Assembly (NCBI GenBank): GCA_030595835.1
Contig: JAUVLG010000023.1
Span: 1-35,566, forward strand
Origin: Candidatus Eiseniibacteriota bacterium
Lineage (GTDB): Bacteria; Joyebacterota; Joyebacteria; Joyebacterales; Joyebacteraceae
DNA: 35,566 bases
Direction of reading: 5' to 3'
Of this stretch, positions 17,258 to 26,612 are shown piece after piece (the first letter of the stretch is position 1; each line of letters opens with the position of its first letter). The position numbers were made by a program, and so were the translations under genes. The notes beneath the pieces are model-generated. The model was not told the origin of the DNA. It made no database searches and saw only the letters and a program-made list of their open reading frames with translations.

Positions 17258-17346
17258 GGGCCGGCGGCGGCATCCCCGCCGGGCTCAGACACGCGGCGCG
17301 GCAACCCGCGCCTAAACTCGCCGGACGGGGATGCCGCCGCCGGCCC
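17258..17346 (+). repeat. 21-bp perfect inverted repeat between mgtE and recO
   Basis: Arms 17258-17278 and 17326-17346 are exact reverse complements. The 47-base interior contains a second hairpin, GGCGCGG at 17295-17301 and CCGCGCC at 17306-17312 with a CAAC loop. No T-run follows. It may be a bidirectional or factor-dependent terminator, an mRNA stabiliser, or a REP-like element. It lies 8 bases after the mgtE stop and 37 bases before the recO start. Confidence 0.8.
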
Positions 17347-17383
17347 CGACACTAGTCACAGGCCGCCACAGGAGGAGCGAGCG

Positions 17384-18236
17384 ATGGCGCTCGTCAAGTC
17401 GAGAGCGATCTCGCTCAAGAGCTACTGGCTGGGTGAGACGAGCAAGGTCGTCGTGTGCTATACTCGCGACTACGGCAAGGTCAGACTTGTCGCGAAGGGT
17501 GCGCGCAAGGGAGGCGGACGACTCGGGGCTGCCCTGGAACCGATGCATGTTTCCGGGGTGGTTTTCTACCTGAGGCAGGGGCGGGATCTCAGTCTCGTGT
17601 CGCAGGCCGAGATCGAGCGTCAGTGGCCCGAGCTGCGGCGAGACGTGGTCCGCATGGCCTACGCGGGGGCCACGCTCGAGCTCACGGACGCCCTGGTTTC
17701 GGAGCGGGAACCCGATCCCGAGTTCTTCGACCTCCTCGAAAAGACGCTCGGCAGGGCTGCGGGAGCGCCGCCGTCTTCGCTGGACGTGGTGCTCTGGAGC
17801 TTCGAGCTGTCGCTTGCGTCCGCGCTGGGCTACGCGCCGGAGCTAGTACGCTGCGTCGCCTGCGGAGGTCCGCTGGATGGGCGTGTGTCCTTTGCGGCCA
17901 GGCGGGGCGGCGTGATCTGTGACAACTGCCTGGCGGAAGAACCGGGCGCGCGACCACTCTCTGACTCCGCGGCGAAGCTCCTGGCTTCCATGTCTCCATC
18001 GGCCGGTGTGACTCGGCCGGAGCCTGGCAGCGGGGCGGCGGGATCCTCGACCGGAACATCAGCGGCGCTGACGGCGCAGGACGATGACATCTCAGTGGCC
18101 GTTCGCGATGAGGTGAGTGAGACACTGATGGGTTTTCTGGAAGAACACGCGGGGCGGGAACTCAGACTCAAATCGCTCGGGTTCCTCGCCCAGATACGAA
18201 GGACGGGACAACCTTCCGCACAATCGGAGCAGCAAC

Positions 18237-18247
<11 letters not shown>
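17384..18247 (+). CDS. recO: DNA repair protein RecO
   Basis: RecO loads RecA with RecR and anneals single-strand DNA in the RecFOR pathway. The protein is 287 aa: an N-terminal OB fold ([22 protein letters not shown]...), a helical middle, a four-cysteine zinc site (CVAC and CDNC), and a helical C-terminus ([11 protein letters not shown]-like). Between the zinc site and the last helices there is a Gly/Ser/Thr/Ala-rich insertion of about 30 residues. The start is the ATG at 17384 with GGAGG at 17371-17375; the open frame extending back into mgtE is not used. It overlaps glyQ by 11 bases, as in the widespread recO-glyQ-glyS cluster. Confidence 0.94.
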
Positions 18248-19198
<951 letters not shown>

Positions 19199-19199
<1 letters not shown>

Positions 19200-21277
19200 T
19201 GGCACGAGACCTTCTCTTCGAGATAGGGGTGGAGGAGATCCCCGCGTCCTACGTGCTCCCGGCGCTCGCGCAGCTTGCCGAGTCACTCGAGCGTGAGCTC
19301 ACGGGTGCGCGTCTCTCGTTCGAATGCACGCGCACGCTCGCGACGCCGCGTCGGATGACCGTCATCGTTAAGGGTGTCGCTGACGCCCAGACGCGTGAGA
19401 CACGGACCGTCACCGGGCCGCCCGCCAGAATCGCTTTCGGCGACGATGGCGCGCCCACGAAGGCGGCGACCGGGTTTGCGAGATCTCAGGGCGTTGATGT
19501 CGCCGCTCTCACTGTTGTGGGCGACTACGTCCAGGTTGAGGTCACTGACGGGGGAGGACCCGCCGCGAACGTGCTGCCCCGGCTCCTGGCCGCGGCAGTG
19601 GACACGCTGACCTTCCCGAAGACGATGAAGTGGGGGCCCGAGCGGCGCTTCGCGCGACCGATTCGGTGGCTGGTGGCGATGCTCGGCAACGAGGTTGTAG
19701 ACCTTACGTATGCAGGTGTCCGGGCGGGAAATGTCACGCGGGGGCTGCGCGTCTGGTCGCCGGGGCCGCACGAGGTGGCGGGCGCGGACGCGTACGAGGA
19801 GCTGCTGCGTGACAGCTACGTCATCGCCGACCACGAGAAGAGAAGGGACACGATCGCGAACGAAGCTCTGCGTGTCGCCGGCGAGTGTGGAGGCAGACTC
19901 GTGGAGGACCCCGATCTGCTGGAGGAGGTGACGTTTCTCACCGAGTACCCGACCATCTACGCCGGCCGCTTCGACGAGCGCTTCCTGAAGCTCCCAAGAG
20001 ACGTGGTCGTCGCGGCGATGAAGGGCCATCAGAGGTATTTCGCGGTCGAGTCAGATGATGGGACGCTTCTGCCGTACTTCTTGTGTGTGGTCAATGCTCC
20101 CAAGGACAATCATGACATCATCCGTAGGGGCAACGAGCGCGTGCTCGAGTCGAGACTGGACGACGCCGAGTTCTACTGGCAGGAGGACACCGGGAGCTCA
20201 CTCGAGAGCAAGGTCGAGAGGCTCAAGGATGTCGTGTGGCTGGAGGGGGTCGGGTCACTCTACGAGAAGACCGAGCGACTGGAGTCACTCGCGGCGTATG
20301 TCGCCGGAGTCGTAGCACCCGATGCGCTCGACACGGCGGTCCGGGCCGCCCGGTTGGCGAAGGCCGACCTGGTGACCGAGATGGTCAGGGACGGGAAGGA
20401 GTTCACGGAGCTGCAGGGCATCATGGGGCGGGAGTACGCCCTGAAGTCCAGCGAGCCTCGCGAGGTTGCGTCCGCCATCTACGAGCACTACCTGCCCAGG
20501 TTCGCCGGGGACGTCCTGCCGGAGACGCCGGCTGGGACCATCCTGGGCATTGCAGACAAGATCGACTCGATAGTCGGCTGCTTCTCGGTAGGTTTGATAC
20601 CGACAGGCTCTCAAGATCCATATGCCCTGCGACGTCAGGCCATCGGGCTCGTCAGAATAGTAGATGAGGGTGGACTGCCACTCTCGCTGGGCGAATTGGT
20701 CCGGACGGCCGGAGCTGGCTACGGCGTGAAAGATCGCGCGCTTGAGGAACTGGTCGAGAGCGTGCTCTCATTCATAAGGCTCAGGGCGAGGACGCTCTTC
20801 ATCGACGCCGGGCACGCCTACGACTTGGTCGACGCGGTACTGGAAGCGTCGTTCGATTCACTCCTGGGTGTCAGACCACGGCTGACGGCGCTCACGCACT
20901 TCAGAGCGGAGGATGATTTCGAGGGTCTGGTCATTGGCGCCAGGCGCGCGATGAATATCCTCAAGGGGCAGACGCCGGGCGGCTTCGACCCGGGAGCCCT
21001 GGTTGAGCCGGCCTCGCAGGCCCTGAACGAGATGAGAGAAGCGGTCGCGGCGGGCGTCGACTCGGCGATGGCCGGGGGAGATTTCGATTCCGCGGTCCGG
21101 GAACTGCTGAGACTGAGGAAGCCGATCGACTCGTTCTTCGATGACGTGATGGTCATGGTGGACGACCCGAAGCTCAAGGAGGCCAGGCTTGGTCTTCTTG
21201 GGGAAGTGAAGCGACTCTTCATGCGCGTGGCCGATTTCTCCAGGGTTGTGCTCAAGGGAGAAGAGCGGGAGGAATAG
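19199..21277 (+). CDS. glyS: Glycyl-tRNA synthetase beta subunit
   Basis: The beta subunit, which binds tRNA-Gly. The protein is 692 aa, the usual length. It opens with LLFEIGVEEIPASYVLPAL, contains PKTMKWG....FARPIRWLVAML and the HD-like region typical of the subunit, and ends in an anticodon-binding helical domain (KPIDSFFDDVMVMVDD). Start coupling with glyQ (TGATGG) favours equal synthesis. A purine-rich GGGAGGA at its 3' end (21267-21273) acts as RBS for the next gene, which starts 5 bases after the stop, so the phosphohydrolase array seems to belong to the same transcript. Confidence 0.97.
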
Positions 21278-21282
21278 CAGCG

Positions 21283-22659
21283 TTGGCATCAGCGAATCGA
21301 TACGCGACTCAGGCTGCGGGTGCGCTGCCCGAGTCGCCGAGCACGCCGGGGCGGATGACGAGCCGCGCGTTCCGGGTGGGCGCGACGGTTCTACTGTTCT
21401 CCGTGGCGCTGGCGGCGCTCTTCGTCGGGGGCTGCGGCACCGCTCCCGACACCAAGATAGTCATCATCGGAATTGATGGCATGGACTGGTCACTGGCCGA
21501 CCCGCTCATCGAGCAAGGGAAGATGCCGAACCTGGCACGCATTGTCAGCGAGGGCACCCGCGCGGAGCTGCACTCTCTCATGCCACTGCAGAAGTCGCCC
21601 ACCATCTGGACGACGATAGCCACGGGGAAGGGGCCGCGGAAGCACGGCATCAGCGACTTCGTTCGTGGAACCGATGAGCAGCCGCTCTTCAACTCGACCG
21701 GCTGGCGGGCCAGGAGCATATGGGACATCCTCGGGGACAGAGGGTACACGGTCGGTGTCCTGGGTTGGCTGATGACCTGGCCTGTCCAGGAGGTCAACGG
21801 CTACTGCGTGACCGACCGCATCGTGTATACGCCGGAGGACGGCTACAGCGGCATCCCGCATCTGACCTACCCCGCTGAGCTGGAAGAGGAGCTTGCTCCT
21901 CTCCGCGTGTCCTCCGTGGCCACCACCATGGACGACATCGCCGACCTGATGACCGGCGATATCTGGAGGGGCGGGGAAGAGGCCGTCACGTGGGGCGGAG
22001 TGCTCGGTATACGCAGCATCCACGCGAACGACCAGAGCATCCTCAGGATATCGGAGCACCTCCTGAAGTCCCGCGAGCAGCCAGATTTCTACGCGGTCTA
22101 CTTCCTCGGACTGGACCGCTGCTGTCACGCATTCTGGGGACCCATGAGGCCCTACACGGTGGATATCAAGATGGACGAGGGATACAACGCGGCCTTTGAG
22201 AACGCGATCCCCCGGTACTACGAGCGGGTGGATCTGCTCATCGGAGAAGTGCTCGATTCGATCGAGGAGAACTCCACCGTGATCGTGTGCTCCGACCACG
22301 GCTTCCGCGGACCACTCCGGACCAAGGAGGGTCTAAAGCTCGGCATCTCCATGCACCGGGAGCTGGGTGTCCTCGCGGCCATGGGGCCCGGGGTCCGGCG
22401 GGGCGGCACGCTCGCTAATGCAAACGTCCTGGATCTGACGCCGACGATCCTGGCACTCCTGGGCGAGCCCGTGGGGCGCGACATGGACGGCTTCGTCCTG
22501 ACCAACCTGATCGACGAGGGCCATCTGGCCGACCATCCCGTTACATACGTGGACACGTACGAGAGGGACGACGAACCCGAGCAGTCCGAGGAGCCCATCG
22601 AGTCGGCGCTCGATGACGCGATCAGGGAAGAGCTGCGTTCGCTGGGCTACATCGAATAG
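21283..22659 (+). CDS. Secreted alkaline-phosphatase-superfamily phosphohydrolase, array copy 1 (lipoprotein)
   Basis: A lipoprotein of the type I phosphodiesterase/nucleotide pyrophosphatase group (COG3379-like). The two-metal residues are complete: first Asp D65 in IGIDGMDW, the nucleophile position S105 in KSPTIWTTIATGK, H121 in KHGIS, an Asp and His in GLDRCCHAFW, Asp-His in CSDHGF, and a last His in SMHRELG. The lipobox is VGGC with cysteine 51. Two starts are possible: TTG 21283 has the better RBS (GGGAGGA) but gives an odd 24-residue leader, while ATG 21355 gives a normal signal peptide with cysteine at 27. The tail ends in an acidic stretch and LRSLGYIE. The substrate is unknown. Confidence 0.85.
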   Translation: MASANRYATQAAGALPESPSTPGRMTSRAFRVGATVLLFSVALAALFVGGCGTAPDTKIVIIGIDGMDWSLADPLIEQGKMPNLARIVSEGTRAELHSLMPLQKSPTIWTTIATGKGPRKHGISDFVRGTDEQPLFNSTGWRARSIWDILGDRGYTVGVLGWLMTWPVQEVNGYCVTDRIVYTPEDGYSGIPHLTYPAELEEELAPLRVSSVATTMDDIADLMTGDIWRGGEEAVTWGGVLGIRSIHANDQSILRISEHLLKSREQPDFYAVYFLGLDRCCHAFWGPMRPYTVDIKMDEGYNAAFENAIPRYYERVDLLIGEVLDSIEENSTVIVCSDHGFRGPLRTKEGLKLGISMHRELGVLAAMGPGVRRGGTLANANVLDLTPTILALLGEPVGRDMDGFVLTNLIDEGHLADHPVTYVDTYERDDEPEQSEEPIESALDDAIREELRSLGYIE

Positions 22660-22668
22660 GGACGACGC

Positions 22669-23931
22669 ATGAATCTGCAGCGAAGACACGTTCGGTTGTT
22701 CGCGGCCGTGCTGACGGCCGCTCTCATTGCGGGAGTCGTCGCAGGCTGTGGTCAGCGCGGACCGGAAACCGGCGGACGAATCCTCCTGATCGGTATCGAC
22801 TCGGCCGACTGGGACATCATCGGTCCGCTCGTGGAGGAGGAGAAGCTCCCGAACCTGACCGCCCTCGTAGAATCGGGTGTGTCGTGTGACCTTCACTCGC
22901 TCGAGCCCAAGCAGAAGTCCCCCACCATCTGGGCGACGATAGCGACCGGGAAGCTGCCAGATAAACACGGCATCACCGATTTCATGGACCCGCTCACCAA
23001 GAAGATCCTGACGAGCAACGTCCGGACGGCGCGGACCTTCTGGGATATCATCGGCGAGCGCGGCATGACCGTGACCGTCATCGGGTGGCTGGTCAGCTGG
23101 CCGGCCGAGGTCGTCAACGGGTACATGGTCACTGACTACTTCCGCTACTCGCCTAAGCCCGATCGCCCGCTGCCCAAGCACCTGACATATCCCGACGATC
23201 TCCGGGACGAGGTCGAGCTTCTGCGCGTGGTCAGCGAGGACATCACCGAGGAAGATCTGGATCGGTTCATAGATCTTGATGCGGCCATGACCGCCGATGA
23301 AGCGCAGCGGCTTCCGATCGAGCAGATGTTTGTGGAGATGCGGGGGATGAGCGAACTCGAGCAGCTCGCGAACTCCCTGCGTGATATCCTGGCCGGAGAC
23401 CGGACGTTCCTATCGGTTGCTCGGCATCTGATGCGGAACCGCCCGACCGACGTGTCCATCGTGTACCTCCGGGGTGTCGATTCCGCGAGCCACAAGTTCT
23501 GGGCGGCCGCGCACCCCGGTGAAGTGGGCTTCGCGGTGTCGCGGACCGAGTCCAGGGTGTTCGGCTCCACGGTAGCGCGCTACTACGAGTACGCGGACGA
23601 GATGCTTGGCGTTCTCATTGACGAGTTCGGTGACGGCACGGTGATCGTGTGCTCCGACCACGGTTTCGAGGGGCCGAAGCCCGGGCAGACGCCCGGAGGG
23701 ATCAACGATCACGGCCCCATAGGTATCCTCGTGATGTCGGGCGACGCGTTCAAGAACGGCGTTCGGATTCCCGAGCGGAGCGTCCGCGACGTGACACCCA
23801 CGATCCTGGCACTGTGCGGCCTGCCGGTCGGTGACGATATGGACGGCTCCGTTATCGAGGACGCCTTCGAACCCGATTTCCTGCGGAGCCATCCCTTGAG
23901 ACGCGTGCCGACCTACGAACGTACCGAGTAG
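22669..23931 (+). CDS. Secreted alkaline-phosphatase-superfamily phosphohydrolase, array copy 2 (lipoprotein)
   Basis: A 420-aa paralog of the preceding protein with lipobox VAGC. Catalytic and metal residues appear intact: IGIDSADW, KSPTIWATIATGK with the nucleophile-position Ser, KHGIT, GVDSASHKFW, CSDHGF and NDHGPIG. A larger helical insert (about residues 185-250, ITEEDLDRFIDLDAAMTADEAQ...) sits between the two halves of the metal site and distinguishes it from copies 1, 3 and 5. It lacks the acidic LGYI-type tail and ends PTYERTE. The gap to copy 1 is 9 bases, so the two are co-transcribed. The specific inserts suggest different substrates among copies. Confidence 0.85.
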   Translation: MNLQRRHVRLFAAVLTAALIAGVVAGCGQRGPETGGRILLIGIDSADWDIIGPLVEEEKLPNLTALVESGVSCDLHSLEPKQKSPTIWATIATGKLPDKHGITDFMDPLTKKILTSNVRTARTFWDIIGERGMTVTVIGWLVSWPAEVVNGYMVTDYFRYSPKPDRPLPKHLTYPDDLRDEVELLRVVSEDITEEDLDRFIDLDAAMTADEAQRLPIEQMFVEMRGMSELEQLANSLRDILAGDRTFLSVARHLMRNRPTDVSIVYLRGVDSASHKFWAAAHPGEVGFAVSRTESRVFGSTVARYYEYADEMLGVLIDEFGDGTVIVCSDHGFEGPKPGQTPGGINDHGPIGILVMSGDAFKNGVRIPERSVRDVTPTILALCGLPVGDDMDGSVIEDAFEPDFLRSHPLRRVPTYERTE

Positions 23932-24000
23932 CGGCGCTGGTGCCGCGCCGAACACGGGCGGGCGAGGATCTTTCTGGCCCGCGAGGAGGACTACCGAACA

Positions 24001-25296
24001 ATGAAGAAGCTTTCTGCTGTTGCTCTCTTCTGTGCCGCGGCGCTGGTCGCGACCTCGTGCACGCGGCCGTCGATCGAGCCCGTCGAGAGGAAGATCATGG
24101 TCATCGGCATCGACGGCATGGAGTGGGACATCATGGGTCCGCTGCTGGAGGAGGGCCGGCTTCCGACCTTCGCCAGGGTTCTGTCCGAGGGCGCGTGGGG
24201 AGAGCTTCGTTCACTCGACGTCCTGGAGTCGCCCGTCATATGGACCAGCATCGCCACCGGGAAGCTCCCGGAGAAGCACGGCATCATGGGCTTCGCGAAG
24301 AAGCGACCGGCGGGCGGGCAGCTTGTCCCTGTGACATCCAACGTGCGGCGCGTCGAAGCCATCTGGGACATCCTCGGCAGCAAGGGTTGGAGCATCGGGA
24401 TAGTGGGTTGGCTCGCGACCTGGCCGGCTGCGCCTGTGAACGGCTACCTGGTGACGGACTACTTCAACTACGGATGGGCGCCCGAGCAGAACAGCGAGGA
24501 GGAGCGTGTGACCTTCCCGCCTGGGCTCGTCGCGGACATCGAGGACCTCAGGGTCCTTGCGGAAGATGTCGACGACGAGCGTGCGTCCGCACTCATCAAC
24601 GGAGCCGTGCCGGAGGATGGGGTTCTCCGGAAGAGGTTTGACTCACTCAAGGCCTGCATCGCAACTGATGAGACCAGCCATTCCGTGGCGCTCCGCCTGG
24701 CGGACCAGATGCCGGTCGACTTCTACGCTGTCTACCTCAAAGGGATCGACGGCGTGTGCCATCTCTATTGGGTAGACATGATGCCCGAGTCCGGTCCTCC
24801 CATCTCCGATGAGGAGGAGGCGATGTTCAGGGATGTGATCGCCCGCTACTACGAAGAAATGGACGGCGTCCTTGCGGGCTTCATCGAGATGGCCGACGAG
24901 AACACGACGGTGGTCCTGACGTCCGACCATGGGCACTCCGGGCCGAAACCCGCCGGCGACAGCTACCGCTGGGGAATAGCCATGCATGATCCCACGGGCG
25001 TGCTTGCGTTCTGGGGCAAGGACATCGCCGGGGGACAGGAACTGGCGGACGCGAGCGTGCTCGACATCACACCGACGATCCTCGCTCTCTGCGGATTGCC
25101 GGTGGCGGAAGACATGGACGGAAGCGTGCTGACTGAGGCGATCGATCGGGACTTCCTGAGGTCTCATCCCGTCCGGACCATAGAGACCTATGAGCCTGAG
25201 GGTGGGTCCGAGGGTGGCGATGACCGTGAGCCCATAGAATCGCCGATAGACGATGAAGTGCGTGAGCGCCTGCGGGCTTTGGGCTATATTGAGTAG
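24001..25296 (+). CDS. Secreted alkaline-phosphatase-superfamily phosphohydrolase, array copy 3 (lipoprotein)
   Basis: A 431-aa paralog with a short type II signal peptide (lipobox ATSC). Key residues are intact: IGIDGMEW, LESPVIWTSIATGK with the nucleophile-position Ser, KHGIM, GIDGVCHLYW, TSDHGHSG and AMHDPTG. The end is the acidic tail with LRALGYIE, shared with copies 1 and 5. The 69-base gap from copy 2 contains GC-rich inverted repeats and GAGGAGGA upstream of the ATG, but no clear promoter. It is the best-preserved canonical member of the array. Confidence 0.86.
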   Translation: MKKLSAVALFCAAALVATSCTRPSIEPVERKIMVIGIDGMEWDIMGPLLEEGRLPTFARVLSEGAWGELRSLDVLESPVIWTSIATGKLPEKHGIMGFAKKRPAGGQLVPVTSNVRRVEAIWDILGSKGWSIGIVGWLATWPAAPVNGYLVTDYFNYGWAPEQNSEEERVTFPPGLVADIEDLRVLAEDVDDERASALINGAVPEDGVLRKRFDSLKACIATDETSHSVALRLADQMPVDFYAVYLKGIDGVCHLYWVDMMPESGPPISDEEEAMFRDVIARYYEEMDGVLAGFIEMADENTTVVLTSDHGHSGPKPAGDSYRWGIAMHDPTGVLAFWGKDIAGGQELADASVLDITPTILALCGLPVAEDMDGSVLTEAIDRDFLRSHPVRTIETYEPEGGSEGGDDREPIESPIDDEVRERLRALGYIE

Positions 25297-25338
25297 TATC
25301 GCACCGATCCTGCGCATCACGTTCATGAAGGAGAACGC

Positions 25339-26577
25339 ATGAAAGTCGAGAAGATCCTGATTGCGCTCGTCATTGTCGTCCTTGCTGTTACGGCCATCAT
25401 CACAGTGGTCAAAGTGACGGGGGGAGAGGATGGACTTCCCGCCGTCGCCACCCCGGAGGCGAGTGACATGTCCCTCGTGGTGATTGGGATCCAGGGTCTC
25501 GAAGCCTCGATCGTTGAGAGGCTGACGGCCGACGGACGGCTGCCGAATCTGGCCCGGCTCATGGCCGGCGGCGCGACGGGCAGCTTCGAGACGTTGGGGC
25601 GACACGTGGATGCAAGAATCACCTGGACCTCTCTGGTAACCGGAATGCTCCCGGAGAACCAGGGCGTCGGTGGCAAGAAGCTGTCGCACAGGGGCGAGAT
25701 GGTGGACGCTCCGCTCGTGCCGAAGTCGCGCACGGTGGGCACCCTCTGGACCTTACTTGCGGACGCCGGCGAACCTTGCGGCGTACTCGGATGGCCCGGA
25801 ACATGGCCGGTCGAGGAAGTCGACGGCGTCATGGTGGGCCCGCACTCGACGTACGTTCTCGAGCGGAAGCACAGGGGCGCACAAACCGATGCCATCCACC
25901 CGCCCGCGCTGTACGAGCGACTCGATCCACTGATGCTCGACCAGACGAATTTCACCCGTCGTGACCTCTCTGGTCTCGTCAACCTCGACTCGGCGCTGGG
26001 TCTTGAATCCCTGATCGGCCAGAACTACATCGTGCTGGCCACCGCCTGCGCGGCCGACAGATCCATGGTGGACGTGGCCACGGCGCTCGCGACCGAAGGT
26101 AGCGTTCGCAATCTCTTCGTGTGTCTCGCGGGCACGGACGCGGTCAGCCAGCGCTTCTGGCACTACATGGAGACGGAGGCCATCGAAAGGCTGGAGGTCG
26201 GCGAGAGCGAGCGTCGCCTGCTCCAGGGTCAGATAGAGGCCCTCGGAGAGACCGTGGAGCGCTACTACGACCACGTTGACGAACTGGTCGAGGAGCTGGC
26301 CGGGTTCGCCAGCGACGGCGGCACGGTGGTCGTCATCACCGATCATGGCTACAGGGGCATACCCATCGATGCCGCCGGCATGCCCATGGTGGGTACCAAC
26401 ATGCACAGTGAGGACGGACTGTGGATCGCTTCCGGCCCGAGGGTGAAGGCGGGCGCGACCGCCAGCCACGGGAAGCTCATTGACGTCGCTCCGACCATCA
26501 TGGCCGCAGCCGGCGTTGAGGCGCCCGCGCAGCTCGACGGAGAAGCGCACGAAGAGATCATCGTACTCCGGAGGTGA
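25339..26577 (+). CDS. Degenerate alkaline-phosphatase-superfamily protein, array copy 4 (probable pseudoenzyme)
   Basis: A 412-aa paralog that aligns without gaps to copy 1 across the N-terminal active-site region but has lost key residues. The first metal Asp is Gln52 (IGIQGLEA), the nucleophile-position Ser is Ala92 (DARITWTSLVTG), the KHGI His is Gln108, and the His of the D..xH metal motif is Gln271 (GTDAVSQRFW). Asp-His in TDHGYRG and the last His in NMHSEDG remain. There is no lipobox; the N-terminus is a hydrophobic anchor or cleavable signal. It also lacks the LGYI tail. The reading frame is intact, so selection seems to keep the fold. The likely role is binding or regulation rather than hydrolysis. 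The RBS is AAGGAG. Confidence 0.85.
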   Translation: MKVEKILIALVIVVLAVTAIITVVKVTGGEDGLPAVATPEASDMSLVVIGIQGLEASIVERLTADGRLPNLARLMAGGATGSFETLGRHVDARITWTSLVTGMLPENQGVGGKKLSHRGEMVDAPLVPKSRTVGTLWTLLADAGEPCGVLGWPGTWPVEEVDGVMVGPHSTYVLERKHRGAQTDAIHPPALYERLDPLMLDQTNFTRRDLSGLVNLDSALGLESLIGQNYIVLATACAADRSMVDVATALATEGSVRNLFVCLAGTDAVSQRFWHYMETEAIERLEVGESERRLLQGQIEALGETVERYYDHVDELVEELAGFASDGGTVVVITDHGYRGIPIDAAGMPMVGTNMHSEDGLWIASGPRVKAGATASHGKLIDVAPTIMAAAGVEAPAQLDGEAHEEIIVLRR

Positions 26578-26612
26578 TTGACCCGCCCAGCGTTCACTGG
26601 AGGAAGGCACAC

